Source: Streptomyces iconiensis (GTDB lineage: Bacteria > Actinomycetota > Actinomycetes > Streptomycetales > Streptomycetaceae). Taken from it: a stretch of DNA of 64,000 bases. The stretch's first letter is position 1; every line of letters starts with the position of its first letter. A program made the translations under genes and the position numbers. This document shows positions 48,890 through 57,807 of this stretch, piece after piece. The DNA lies in the NCBI RefSeq assembly GCF_028657195.3, contig NZ_JANCPR020000001.1:186001-250000 (forward strand). The letters are read 5' to 3'. A model generated the notes under the pieces. The model worked only from the letters and a program-made list of their open reading frames with translations, searched no databases and was not told the origin of the DNA.

Positions 48890-49989
48890 CAGTAGACCCC
48901 CTCGGCGACCACCTGGTCGTCGAAGACGGCTGCCGGTGCGATGTCGGACAGCGAGTCGCCGATCTGGTTCCCCGGCTGCCTGACCCGGGTCGCGAGGTCG
49001 CGCTCCAGGTTGTGGGGCAGCAGCATGCTCTTGCTGAGGTGGTTCAGCTGGACCTGCCCGCGTTCTCCGTACCCGACGGGGCGCCCGGTCTCCGGGTTCA
49101 CGACGGAGAAGGTGATGTAGGGGCTGTAGGGGTCGACGACACAGGGCGCTTCGTCGGGCAGTCCGGCCCGTTCGTCCACGCCGCCCAGCATGGTCGTACT
49201 GCCGTAGCCCCCGTGTATCCCGATACCGGGGAACACCTGGGTGCGCAGAAGGTGACGGGTGTCGGGGTCCATGTGGACGCCGCTCCACATGATCGTCTTC
49301 ACCTTCTCGTTGATGAGCGCCACGAGCCGCTCGTCACGTGCCATGCGCTCCAGCAGCGGCGGAGTCGCCGCGAGGACGCCGATCTGCTGCGTCTCCAGGA
49401 CGAAAGCGGCCTGCTCGACCAGGTGGTCGGCGTAGCGCCCCGCCTCCTCCGTCCTACCGGCGGCGAGGCACTTCTTCACCCAGCGCGGGTCCATGTCGAC
49501 GGTGAAGGCGACCCCGCCCCGCAACAGGGCCTGCCTGCGCACCAACTCGCCGAACATGTGCGGCCCCGTGGGCACGAGCGCCAGCCAGTCGACACCCTGG
49601 GGGTCGCCCCGCAGATCCATGTTCCGCGCGTTCCAGGCGACGATCCGCTCGACCCAGTCGGCGAGCAGCGGCACGCGCTTGGGGGCGCCGGTGGTGCCGC
49701 CGCTCTCGTAGAACCCCACGATCCGCGGGCGGTCCCCGTAGCCGCGGGGCACGAGGTCCGCGGCGCGGACGTCGCGGAGTTCGCCGGTGACGTTGGGGAA
49801 CAGGGCCAGGTCGTCGAAGGTGCGCACGTCCCGACGCGGGTCGAAGTCGAGGCTCCTGGCCCGCTCCAGCCAGAACGGAGACCCCGTCTCCCGGCCGAAG
49901 TGCCAGCCCATGGCCGCCTGGATGAACTCTTCCGGGTCAGGTACCTCGTCGACGGGGAGATCGAGAACGGACTCACGTGCGGTGGACAT
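48889..49989 (-). CDS. LuxE/GriC-like acyl-protein synthetase (adenylating)
   Basis: A 366-residue member of the LuxE/PaaK adenylate-forming group, with P-loop GFYESGGTTGAPKRVP (about 110) and GIHGGYGSTTMLGG (about 250). It should adenylate a carboxylate and hand it to the LuxC-like partner for reduction. Gene overlap with that partner supports a complex. The likely substrate is the AHBA-derived acid made by neighbouring enzymes, which would give an aldehyde; this is inference. Confidence 0.75.
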   Translation of the reverse strand: MSTARESVLDLPVDEVPDPEEFIQAAMGWHFGRETGSPFWLERARSLDFDPRRDVRTFDDLALFPNVTGELRDVRAADLVPRGYGDRPRIVGFYESGGTTGAPKRVPLLADWVERIVAWNARNMDLRGDPQGVDWLALVPTGPHMFGELVRRQALLRGGVAFTVDMDPRWVKKCLAAGRTEEAGRYADHLVEQAAFVLETQQIGVLAATPPLLERMARDERLVALINEKVKTIMWSGVHMDPDTRHLLRTQVFPGIGIHGGYGSTTMLGGVDERAGLPDEAPCVVDPYSPYITFSVVNPETGRPVGYGERGQVQLNHLSKSMLLPHNLERDLATRVRQPGNQIGDSLSDIAPAAVFDDQVVAEGVY

Positions 49990-50020
49990 GACGCTCCTTC
50001 TGTCGGGGAGAGCGGTCCGC

Positions 50021-51127
50021 TCAGCGCTCTATGCAGAACTCGTCGATCGGATATCCGACGTGCCGGTCCTCCAGCGGGAGGTAGCCGAGCACCTTGTCGC
50101 CGGGCTTGAGTTCGGTGCTGTTCAGCACGACTCCCTGCGGCCCGAGGACCCTGACGTGCCAGTCGTCCTGGAGGATCAGGTTGACCTCGATCCCCGAGGC
50201 GCTGACCGCGGTCACGGAGATCAGCGGGCGCGACTCGATCTTGACCCGCCCCACGGTGACGAGCCGGGTCTGCCCCTTGACGTCGACGGCCAGTACCTTG
50301 CTGCCCGACTTGAGTTCGCTGAGGTAGTTGGTACGGGCGTCCTTGGAGAGCGTGTAGGAGTGGATCGCTCCGGCGTTCACCCGGAAGGGACGGGTGGGCA
50401 TGTAGGGAAGCGGGTGCGTCTCACTGACGCACAGGACCATTCCCTTCGAGTGCGAGCCGACCAGGATGCCCTCGTCCTCGTTGAAGTGGGTGCAGGTGTC
50501 GACGCAGGCGCGCTCGCCCATGCCGACGTGCTCCGTGCGTACGATCTCCAGCTCGACCAGGTCCAGCTCCGGCGGGCGTTCGGTGGCCGCGGCCCGGAGT
50601 TCGGTCATGTCGCCGACCTTGGCCGGAGCCAGCAGGACTCCGTCCGAGCCGTGTTCGAGGACACCGAAGATGATCTCGGCTTCCTCCACGTCCTTGGCCT
50701 CGGTGATGATGCTGCCTTCGGCCGCCGAAGCCGCCGCGATCACGATCTCCAGCGGAATCTTCGTCGGGTCGCGGAACTGCAGCAGGCTGGTGCTCCGGAT
50801 GCTGGCGGCCTTGCACGCCTGCTCAAGTGAGGGGGCGTCCACGATTTCGACGAACTCGCCGAACTCGGTGCGGGGATGTTCCAGCGCGTAGGTCTCGACA
50901 TCGCCGTGCACCCGCGGGTCGATGATCACGACGTCCGCGGCTGCGATGTCCTCGGCGCTCGGCTGCCCCGCGGGGAAGAGGACCTTCTTGACGGTGGGCG
51001 GCAGCTCGGCCAGATCCGCTACGTCGGCCGTGAGCACGGCCTCCACCCGCTGATGGATCGCCTCTTGCAGGATCGCGGCCTTCGGCGCGCCGGCCATACG
51101 GATGTCAAGCCAACTGATCTTGTCCAT
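50021..51127 (-). CDS. griH: GriH/CreH-type 3-amino-4-hydroxybenzoate synthase (DHQ synthase II family)
   Basis: A 368-residue protein of the archaeal-type 3-dehydroquinate synthase (AroB') family. KNVxxPAGQ-like and VFGVLEHGSDGVLLAP, VGMGERACVDTCTHFNEDEG, GSHSKGMVLCVSETHPLPYMP and RPFRVNAGAIHSY segments are characteristic. GriH cyclises the GriI product to 3,4-AHBA. ATG 51127 has AGGAGAT upstream. Together with griI and the aspartokinase it provides the aminohydroxybenzoate core of the operon's product. Confidence 0.9.
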   Translation of the reverse strand: MDKISWLDIRMAGAPKAAILQEAIHQRVEAVLTADVADLAELPPTVKKVLFPAGQPSAEDIAAADVVIIDPRVHGDVETYALEHPRTEFGEFVEIVDAPSLEQACKAASIRSTSLLQFRDPTKIPLEIVIAAASAAEGSIITEAKDVEEAEIIFGVLEHGSDGVLLAPAKVGDMTELRAAATERPPELDLVELEIVRTEHVGMGERACVDTCTHFNEDEGILVGSHSKGMVLCVSETHPLPYMPTRPFRVNAGAIHSYTLSKDARTNYLSELKSGSKVLAVDVKGQTRLVTVGRVKIESRPLISVTAVSASGIEVNLILQDDWHVRVLGPQGVVLNSTELKPGDKVLGYLPLEDRHVGYPIDEFCIER

Positions 51128-51190
51128 GGTCGTATCTCCTGATCCGCTCGTGTGTGTCTGAAGTGCTTCATCCACGCGTTCAGCGTGTTG

Positions 51191-52438
51191 TCACGCGTTC
51201 ATCAGTTCCAGGCCGCTCTCGTCGAGATCGAGCCTGAACTCCGCGTACAGCGCCGCCACCGCGTCGTTCACCCGGGCCTTGGGCACCAGGAACGTGGTCC
51301 GCGCCTGGGTCGCGGACACGCACTGGGCGTCGATCTCGCGGCCCGCCAGGGCTGTCAGTGCGCCGATCGTCGTGCCCGGCCTGCTCAGCAGTCCCACACC
51401 GACGACCGACACCTTGGCGAGCGAGCGCCTTGTCTCCACCGAGCCGCCGTCGGCACGCACGACCGCCTCCACCTCGGCGAGAACCTCGTCAAGTGCCGCG
51501 TCGGGCACGCAGAAAGCCATGCGCAGCTCGTCGGAGGGGTCCGACCACCAGGTCACGGAGTCGACGGGGATCTGCGTGCCGGCCACCGCGTCGAGGGCGG
51601 CGACGCCGGAGTCCCCCCGGACGACGACCTGGGCGACGGACCTGTCGTGCGTCACGGCGACCACGCCGGTCCGCCCCTCGATCCTTCCGGCTTCCCGCAC
51701 TTCGGCGCCCCTTCCCACAATGGTGGTCTGTCTGGTCCAGCCGGCCGAGTTGCGCACCACGATGTCGATGCCGTGTACGGCGGCGAGTTCCACGGCCCGC
51801 GGATGCATGACACCGGCTCCCGAGAAAGCCATCTCGGACATGGTTTCGGCGTCGATTCTTGAGAGGAGCGGCGCTCCGAGAATCACCCGTGGATCTGCTC
51901 GGTGTACGCCGTCGACATCGGTGTATATCTCGCAGGTCCGCATACCGTGTCCGGCTGCCAGCGCGACGGCCGAGGTGTCAGAACCTCCTCGTCCCAGAGT
52001 GATCAGTTCTCCCTCTGCATTCAGTGCCTGGAACCCCGAAACCACCACGACGTGGCCCGCTCTTAATCGCTTCCGCAGCGGGTCGGGATCCACTTCGGAG
52101 ACGAATCCGGAGCCGTGCCGTCCTACGGCACGCAATCCGGCCTGGGGACCGGAAAGCGATACCGCGGGAACTCCGATGTTCTGCAGGGCGATCGCGAACA
52201 GAGCGGCTGACTCCGCCTCGCCCGTCGCGAGGAGTTTGTCCTTTTCGAGGAGATCAGGGAAACAGCTCAGCCTTTCTGCCGCCCTCACCAACTCGTCCGT
52301 TGTCTTACCCCGTGCCGACACGACAACGACAACCGAAGTTCCGTCCCTGTGTGCCTGTGCTACTTGTTCAGCGGCCGAGATCACTTGCTGGTCGGTGGCC
52401 AGCGAGCTACCCCCGTACTTGCGAATGGCGATATCCAT
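51191..52438 (-). CDS. Aspartokinase (pathway-dedicated)
   Basis: A 415-residue kinase phosphorylating aspartate, the first step to aspartate semialdehyde, the nitrogen donor for 3,4-AHBA. Kinase motifs are KYGGSSLAT (residues 7-15) and GRGGSDTSAVALA (about 148); two ACT regulatory domains follow (about 265-400). ATG 52438 is chosen (GGAGCGGA upstream); the open frame goes to 52513. Leu125 is encoded by TTA (complement of 52064-52066). It is the first gene of the leftward operon. Feedback insensitivity is often seen in such copies but cannot be judged here. Confidence 0.9.
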   Translation of the reverse strand: MDIAIRKYGGSSLATDQQVISAAEQVAQAHRDGTSVVVVVSARGKTTDELVRAAERLSCFPDLLEKDKLLATGEAESAALFAIALQNIGVPAVSLSGPQAGLRAVGRHGSGFVSEVDPDPLRKRLRAGHVVVVSGFQALNAEGELITLGRGGSDTSAVALAAGHGMRTCEIYTDVDGVHRADPRVILGAPLLSRIDAETMSEMAFSGAGVMHPRAVELAAVHGIDIVVRNSAGWTRQTTIVGRGAEVREAGRIEGRTGVVAVTHDRSVAQVVVRGDSGVAALDAVAGTQIPVDSVTWWSDPSDELRMAFCVPDAALDEVLAEVEAVVRADGGSVETRRSLAKVSVVGVGLLSRPGTTIGALTALAGREIDAQCVSATQARTTFLVPKARVNDAVAALYAEFRLDLDESGLELMNA

Positions 52439-52647
52439 TCCGCTCCGTCCGAGACGTTCGAGCGCATCTGGTGCTCGTTTTCCCGTGTAGTTGCACGTTA
52501 GATCAAAGGGCACGTCCCGCAGATCCCGTAAATGCGCGGTATCCCGTCCCGGGGTGGAGCAGGGGGGTGTGGAGGGGGCCTTCGGCTGAAGCCGCAGCCG
52601 TCAGGGACTTGCCCTTGACGCTAGTGTCACGGTCCTACGGTGCCCAC
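52439..52647. promoter_or_regulatory. Divergent promoter between aspartokinase and MFS transporter
   Basis: No gene is seen. On the right, CTTGACGC then GTCACGGTCCTACGG resembles a -35/-10 pair ending about 15 bases before the MFS start. The leftward promoter for the 17-gene operon must also lie here. Confidence 0.4.
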
Positions 52648-53892
52648 ATGAATGCTGATGCGAGTGATGTGGTGCGCCCGCGAGGGTCCGGGTGGTTGGT
52701 GTGTTTGCTGCTGACGACGTTCGTGATCGGTACGGACGATTTCGTGATCGCGGGGCTGTTGCCGGAGATCGGGAATGATCTGCACGTCAGCGAGGCTGCG
52801 GCAGGGCAGTTGGTGACCGTCTTCTCCGTGACGTACGCGGTCTCGGCGCCGGTGTTGGCCGTGCTGACGGCGCGGCTGCCGCGCAAGGCCCTGGTGGTCG
52901 GGGGCCTGGTGGTCTTCGCCGTGGCCAACGTCGCCACCGCGCTGGCCCCTGGATACGGGCTGCTGATGGTGATGCGCGTGGTGACCGCCCTGGTCGCGGC
53001 GTCCATCACCCCGGCGGTCTTCGGGCTCGCCGGCCGCCTCTCGGCACCGGAAAGGATCGGCCGTTCGATCGGCACGGTGGCAGCCGGTCTGACGGTGTCG
53101 CTGTTCGTGGGCGTCCCGGTCGGCACGCTCGTGGGTGACGCGTTCGGCTGGCGGGCCACCTTCGTCGCGGTCGCCGTGTTCACCGTCGTGGTCGCCGCCG
53201 CAGCCGCCTACTTCCTGCCCCACCTGACCGGTGCCCCCGAGGTCACCGTCGCCGAGAAGCTGCGCATCCTCCGCCGTCCCGCCATCCTCACGTGCGTGGG
53301 CGGGACCGTGCTGGGCGCCAGCAGCGGACTGATGACCTATACCTACATCGCCCCGGTCACCGAGAACCTCACCGGGAAGAACGGCGCGGTCCTGGCCCTG
53401 TTCATCGCCGTGGTCGGCGTCGCCGGCGCCGTGGGCACGTTCGCCGGAGGCCGCCTCACCGACCGCTGGGGCGCGGACAAGGCCCTGCTGGCCAGCTTCA
53501 CCGGCCTGGTCGTGGCAACCGGTGCCCTCGCCCTGATCGGCGCCATGGCCGACCACGGTGCCCCCGTCTGGCTGGTCGCCCTGGCCCTGGCCCTGTGGGG
53601 CTTCGCCGCATGGGGCTTCAACCCCCCCATGAACACCCGGGTCATCCAGCTCGCCAAGGAGGCCGGAACCGAAGCCGTCGCCCTCAACACCAGCGGCCTC
53701 TACATCGGCATCGCCCTGGCGGGCGGCGTCGGCGGAGCCGCCCTGGCCACCTACAACGGCACCGGCGTCTCCCTCACGGCAACCGCCATCGGCCTGGCCG
53801 CCCTCGTGCTCATGATCATCACCATTCGCCGCTACCCCGCCGCCGCCCCTCAGGCCCCGGCCCCCACCCCCGAACCCGCGCCTGCCTCATGA
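52648..53892 (+). CDS. MFS drug:H+ antiporter (DHA1 type)
   Basis: A 414-residue permease with 12 predicted helices. FVIGTDDFVIAGLLPEIG in TM1 and LTARLPRKALVVGG after TM2 match chloramphenicol/arabinose-type DHA1 exporters; a Pro/Ala-rich cytosolic tail ends it. It is transcribed divergently from the biosynthetic operon and is the only transporter of the cluster, so export of or resistance to the product is likely. A strong terminator follows immediately. Confidence 0.85.
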   Translation: MNADASDVVRPRGSGWLVCLLLTTFVIGTDDFVIAGLLPEIGNDLHVSEAAAGQLVTVFSVTYAVSAPVLAVLTARLPRKALVVGGLVVFAVANVATALAPGYGLLMVMRVVTALVAASITPAVFGLAGRLSAPERIGRSIGTVAAGLTVSLFVGVPVGTLVGDAFGWRATFVAVAVFTVVVAAAAAYFLPHLTGAPEVTVAEKLRILRRPAILTCVGGTVLGASSGLMTYTYIAPVTENLTGKNGAVLALFIAVVGVAGAVGTFAGGRLTDRWGADKALLASFTGLVVATGALALIGAMADHGAPVWLVALALALWGFAAWGFNPPMNTRVIQLAKEAGTEAVALNTSGLYIGIALAGGVGGAALATYNGTGVSLTATAIGLAALVLMIITIRRYPAAAPQAPAPTPEPAPAS

Positions 53893-53900
53893 ACACGAAT

Positions 53901-53935
53901 CGCCTCGTTCCCTCCGCCGTGGCGGGAACGAGGCG
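53901..53935. terminator. Bidirectional terminator between MFS and LuxR-type regulator
   Basis: CGCCTCGTTCCC pairs perfectly with GGGAACGAGGCG over an 11-base loop, between two convergent genes. Confidence 0.85.
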
Positions 53936-53951
53936 ACTCATGGGCGAGGGG

Positions 53952-55013
53952 TCAGGCGAGGCCGCTCGCGGACTGGCCGGCGCAGTCATGGAAGATGATC
54001 TTCCGTGCCAGTGCCACCCGGTTCGTCACGTCGAGCTTGGAGAAGCTGCTGCGGACATGCGTTCCCACCGTGTGCACGGACAGCACCAGAAGGTCCGCTA
54101 TCTCCTTGTTGGTCAGGCCCTCGGCAACCAGCCGGGCGACGGAGGTCTCGGCCCGGGTCAAGCCGCATGCTCGTACCGACACGGGAGATCCGGGCGGCCT
54201 GACCGTGGTGACAGGCGACCGGTCACCATCCAGCGGCCCGGTACCTCTGTCGGAGCCGGGCGCTGCCGCGTGGGCGCGGCGTGCGCCCTGTGCGAGCGCA
54301 GGCGGAGAGCTCATGCGGGCCTTCGGCTCCTGGCTCACCACAGCCGCCTTGAGAACGGAGTTGGCCAGGAGCCGGGACTCCACGAGGGTGCGCGCACCGA
54401 CCCCCTCCGCGGGTTCGGCGCGGTTCACAGGACCGGCTGCGGACCAGTCGACCACTTCGATGTGCTGCGAGCTGCCGACCGGGTCGACGACATGGAGGTG
54501 CCGCACAGGCCCCGGCGCTGCCGGGAACCGCGGCAGCTGTGCCTCCCCGGCACGCGCCTGTCTGGAGACCGGGCATGCGGGGGTGCACTCGGACGATTCC
54601 AGAGCGACACCCCGGTTGAGGAGGAGGGTCTTGGCGTGGCCGCCCGTCACCAGCTCACGGATGCGGGAGGCGATGGCGGTGTAACGCGAAGGGACGCCGG
54701 CCCCTGCTTTGAGAGTGCCGAGCAGCCCGAGTAATTTACCGATGGCGCATTCACTCGCGTAGGACACCCACTCGCCGACCCGTGATCTGTTGAAGCGGAG
54801 GGTGTCGGCGATGTCGTCGGAGAGCCTGTCGACTTCCGCGTAGGACAGAAAGGTGCCCGCGTTCTCGTCAACGACGGCGGCATGGTGGGGGGTTCGGGAA
54901 GCCTGCTCGGCAAAGAGTTCGCAGAGGGCCGCAGGCGAGTGCTGCACGGTCTTCGGGGGGCTTCTGTTTATTTCGTGATCACCGTGTTCGCAGGCAGAGT
55001 GAAACGTACTCAT
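53952..55013 (-). CDS. Chimeric regulator: adenylation-domain fragment plus LuxR HTH
   Basis: A 353-residue protein. Residues ~25-130 resemble the start of an NRPS adenylation domain (LCELFAEQASRTPHHAAV, TFLSYAEVDRLSDDIAD, GLLGTLKAGAGVP) but stop before the ATP-binding P-loop, so no activity is expected. Residues ~285-350 are a LuxR-type HTH (LTRAETSVARLVAEGLTNKEIADLL with HTVGTHVRSSFSKLD). Codon 94 is TTA (complement of 54732-54734), typical of bldA-controlled pathway regulators. It adjoins the cluster and is the best candidate activator. The N-terminal part might bind an aminoacyl or acyl ligand. Confidence 0.75.
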   Translation of the reverse strand: MSTFHSACEHGDHEINRSPPKTVQHSPAALCELFAEQASRTPHHAAVVDENAGTFLSYAEVDRLSDDIADTLRFNRSRVGEWVSYASECAIGKLLGLLGTLKAGAGVPSRYTAIASRIRELVTGGHAKTLLLNRGVALESSECTPACPVSRQARAGEAQLPRFPAAPGPVRHLHVVDPVGSSQHIEVVDWSAAGPVNRAEPAEGVGARTLVESRLLANSVLKAAVVSQEPKARMSSPPALAQGARRAHAAAPGSDRGTGPLDGDRSPVTTVRPPGSPVSVRACGLTRAETSVARLVAEGLTNKEIADLLVLSVHTVGTHVRSSFSKLDVTNRVALARKIIFHDCAGQSASGLA

Positions 55014-55975
55014 GACAACTCTTCTCCCGTTTGATGCTGACGTCGTTGGACTACTGGCCCGCGCTCGGCCGAATACTCGACGGGCATGCCACCGACGGGT
55101 CTTCGACCGTCCCCGGAGAAAGCACATGGCTGATCGCCGGGCAGCGCTGCGCACACGGCACGAGTACGCTCGGCCGTCGGGGCATTGTTGTAGGTCAGGT
55201 TGGCCAGATTTCGTGTCGGGCTTCTCTGCTCGTTCCCGTTCCGTGAGTCAGCCCACGGTTCGAGTTTCCCGGACGCGATGAGTGGCGGACGATGAGCCAC
55301 TGCAACGGGGGACGACGACGCTGTCGTTGGCCGCTGGGCGGATAGTGCTGCGAGCGAATCCGGAGTTCAAAGAAACTTCCTTCATTGGCAACCAGTGCCC
55401 ACTCGCCAGTGGGTTGTCACAGGAGGCGCGGTTGTCAGCACACATCGAGCAGTTACACCCTGGCTTGAAAGCCTGCTAAGCAGGACGCCGAGCCTTGAAT
55501 ATATTGGACCCTGCAGCCAGCGGCGGCAAGTGGCCCTGGTGCCGCCTCAAGCAATGTTCGCCCTGCTGTGGCCTGTTGTGTCCCCGTCGGCCAAGCCCTG
55601 GGTTCGTCCCGGAAACCGGGCCCCCTCCGCCCCCTCACGCCCCCCGCCCCAACGCCGCCCCCACAGGGCTGCCCACCTCCCCGGTGCCTCACACTCCGTT
55701 TTCAGCCCCGCCTACGCCCCGACGCACCACGCGCCCCCGGTGACCTCGACATGACCCGCGTCCTGGCGCACGCCAAGGGCAGCGCCAGCAGCTCGTACAC
55801 CGTGAAGTCCGAGGACACCCTCGGCAGCACCGCCCTTCTCGCCGTCCTCACCGCGCTCCAGGACAACAGCGGCCTGGTCGGTGGTCTCCCCGACGGGCTG
55901 GAGCCGGCCGTAGGCGCCAAGAACGCGGGACCCGGCACCTTCGGGCCCCGCGTCACGACGCACTGACAGCGGCGT
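55014..55975. other. 962-bp region without a confident gene
   Basis: The left part holds the promoter of the chimeric regulator. On the top strand a short frame, 55751-55966 (MTRVLAHAKGSASSSYTVKSE start, 71 codons), has plausible codon usage but no ribosome site and no family I recognise; it may be a gene remnant. Around 55620-55680 the DNA is a low-complexity run of C and CCG words. Confidence 0.35.
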
Positions 55976-56380
55976 CTACTGGATGGTGAAGAAGAACGCG
56001 GCGTTGGCGAACTGGCCGTCCTTGTTGAAGACGCTCACGTATGCCGTGTCCGGAGCGTTGTTGCAGACGCCCACCGGCTTGGTGTAGACGCGCACAGACC
56101 CGCCCTTGGCCTCGTGCCCGTTCAGGGTCCCTGTCGGGATACTGCGGGCGAGGTCGATGTCCGGGTCGGAGATGTGGACGCAGTAGCGGCCCGTGGACGG
56201 GTTGGTGACCTCGTCGACGTTCTTGGCGGCCAGTACATCGCCGTTTTTCGCCACCGATGCCGCAGCCTGTGCGTACGGAGCGATCGCCTTCGGGGGGTCG
56301 GCCGCCACAGCCGAGCCCGACCCAACCGCCAGCAGGGCGGCGGCGAGAACCGCCGCCGTCGCGGAGAGGCGCTTGCGCAT
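55976..56380 (-). CDS. Small secreted protein of unknown function
   Basis: A 134-residue protein with a typical Sec signal peptide (MRKRLSATAAVLAAALLAVG, cleavage near SAVAA). The mature ~105 residues contain two cysteines (GRYCVHISD, VGVCNNAPD) that could form one disulfide, and end in a beta-rich AFFFTIQ. I do not recognise the family. GAGGAG lies before the ATG. It sits alone between two non-coding stretches at the edge of the decayed region. Confidence 0.7.
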   Translation of the reverse strand: MRKRLSATAAVLAAALLAVGSGSAVAADPPKAIAPYAQAAASVAKNGDVLAAKNVDEVTNPSTGRYCVHISDPDIDLARSIPTGTLNGHEAKGGSVRVYTKPVGVCNNAPDTAYVSVFNKDGQFANAAFFFTIQ

Positions 56381-56632
56381 GTGTCCTCCTCATAGTGCTG
56401 TCCGGCACTCGCCGGACAGGACGGAGGAATACTGAGCTCAACAGTCCCAACTCATGCGGAAAGTCCCCTGTAAGAATGAATCTTATAGGAATTGTCATGA
56501 GTTGATGCTCACGCCTGGTGGGCGTGAGGTGAACAAGGTGCTCGTGGCGCGGCGTTCCGCCACCCTTGCAGGTCGAGCCAGGGGCGGATGGCCGCGCTGC
56601 TGGACGGGGCAGGCACTCTCGCCGTCGTGCCG
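56381..56632. other. Intergenic region left of the first lasso cassette
   Basis: It contains the promoter of the secreted-protein gene, including an AT-rich patch around 56471-56500 (ATGAATCTTATAGGAATTG). Nothing else is recognised. Confidence 0.4.
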
Positions 56633-56770
56633 GGGCGGTGCGTGGTTTAGCAACAGCTGGTTCGCTCGTGAGCGTGGTTCCGGGCTGCATGCCAGGGAGT
56701 TGACGTTCCGTGGACCTTACTTTCCTGTAGCGGGGCGGATCGGCCGCCCCGCCGCATGGGAGGTAGACCC

Positions 56771-56914
56771 GTGGACAACGTGACGTTGAACATCGAGCCC
56801 GACGACGTGTACGAGACCCCACTGCTCGCCGAGGCCGGCGACTTCACCGAACACACCCAGGGCGCAAATGGCTGGGTGGCCGAGGGCTCCGGCAGTCGTC
56901 GGCCCGGCATCTAG
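56771..56914 (+). CDS. Lasso peptide precursor 1
   Basis: A 47-residue precursor starting at GTG behind GGGAGG. The leader (30 residues) has the YxxP motif bound by lasso RRE proteins (Tyr14-Pro17), LLAEAGDF and threonine at the penultimate leader position (Thr29). The predicted core is GANGWVAEGSGSRRPGI: Gly1 and Glu8 are spaced for the macrolactam ring, leaving a nine-residue tail with two Arg as possible steric locks. No cyclase, leader peptidase or RRE gene is within the window, so it is an orphan precursor needing maturation in trans. Confidence 0.8.
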   Translation: MDNVTLNIEPDDVYETPLLAEAGDFTEHTQGANGWVAEGSGSRRPGI

Positions 56915-56999
56915 CCCATGAGCGGCCCAGGACCACTATCAGCGGCTGAGTGAGACACGGGCGCCGGTGCCCCGTCCGAGCCCCGAGCCCTCATTGACC

Positions 57000-57037
57000 G
57001 AGCCCCCGCCGTACCCGATCCGGGACGGCGGGGGCTC
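57000..57037 (+). terminator. Terminator of lasso cassette 1
   Basis: GAGCCCCCGCCG and CGGCGGGGGCTC form a perfect 12-bp stem; the same hairpin closes cassette 2. Confidence 0.85.
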
Positions 57038-57046
57038 TTCGTCGTG

Positions 57047-57131
57047 CACGAACCCCGTGCGTACGGGGAGCACGATGCGGACGGCAATCCGACATCCGAG
57101 ACCCAGGACCATCCCGTGCGTACGGGGAGCG
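57047..57131. repeat. Two CRISPR-like repeat units, probable array remnant
   Basis: Two copies of CCCGTGCGTACGGGGAGC, each preceded by an ACC-like start, lie 59 bases apart (near 57055 and 57114). The stem (CCCGT/ACGGG) and ending GGGGAGC resemble I-E type actinobacterial CRISPR repeats, but differ from the main array at 61188. Spacing is 2 bases short of that array's 61-base period. Confidence 0.4.
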
Positions 57132-57312
57132 TGTTGAACGCGCTGCCGAGCTGTCCAGCAGGCTGGACGATCACGAGGCGCGCATCCGCACCCTGGAACG
57201 GGCCCGCTGGCCGCTGCCGTCCCTCGCCGCAGTCACTGGTGTCGCTGCTTTGGCGCTTACCGTCTACGAGTTAGCTGCCCGCCAACAGTCCCCTTGTCAG
57301 CCTTCGGGCTGA
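57122..57312 (+). pseudogene. Fragment of a small coiled-coil membrane protein
   Basis: An open stretch without a start codon encodes GERVERAAELSSRLDDHEAR then IRTLERARWPLPSLAAV and a hydrophobic segment (GVAALALTVYELAA). The layout, a short coiled coil then one membrane span, is common among small phage- or plasmid-borne proteins. The 5' end is replaced by the CRISPR-like repeat, so this is a remnant. A hairpin follows directly. Confidence 0.5.
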
Positions 57313-57318
57313 CAAGGG
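57291..57318 (+). terminator. Hairpin terminator
   Basis: CCCTTGTCAG and CTGACAAGGG form a perfect 10-bp stem around the loop CCTTCGGG, at the end of the membrane-protein fragment. Confidence 0.75.
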
Positions 57319-57807
57319 AATTCTCGTCGCTGTACGTCTCGCCGTCGGCTCGGCAGGTTCGCCCCTCGGTCGTCAGCGGGTTGCGATGGCACCCAGGTGT
57401 GGTGCCATGCCTGGTCGTACAGCGGCCCTGCGCCGGGTGGCGGGTGAGCCAACCGGCGTGGCGGGTGCGGTGGGCAGGGTGGCGGAGCATCCGCGCAAGA
57501 TCATGCGCTACGTCCTCACGATCCTGAGCGGCCGGAGGTCGCGTTCGCTGGTGATCGAGAACAGGACAGCCGCCATGGGGGCAGGTGTCCGGCTGGGTTC
57601 CTACAGACGATCAAGAAGGTCTCGTGCGCGTGCGCAAGTACCGCACCTGAGCGGTCACCGAGAGGTGACAAGCGATCGACATGCCCGATCCCCTCGCCCA
57701 GAGCGTCCCTCCACAACACATTGATGACTGTCCGTATCTCAATAAGTGCGCTGGGTGATTGCCTTTTTATGGTCAAGCGACGCCAACGCCGTATCCATGG
57801 AGGATTC
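57319..57807. other. 489-bp region without a recognised gene
   Basis: Frames on both strands are open but have poor codon bias and no recognisable motif. Positions 57721-57807 hold the promoter of the SGNH hydrolase gene (CTTTTTATGG and the ribosome site GGAGG). Confidence 0.4.

Larger units (their letters stand above)
56633..57037 (+). repeat. Lasso-precursor cassette, copy 1
   Basis: A ~405-bp block nearly identical to 59136-59533. In order: GGGCGGTGC with TGGTTTAGCAAC, a TTGACG box (56700) 18 bases before CCTGTA, the motif GGACCTTACTTTCCTG, a hairpin CGGGGCGG-N5-CCGCCCCG (56731-56751), ribosome site GGGAGG, the precursor gene and a terminator. The conserved flanks imply shared regulation or duplication as a unit. 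Confidence 0.8.

Noticed and set aside
57386..57724. Rightward 112-codon frame
   Set aside because: Arg/Pro/Ser-rich with poor third-position GC, no ribosome site and no family resemblance.
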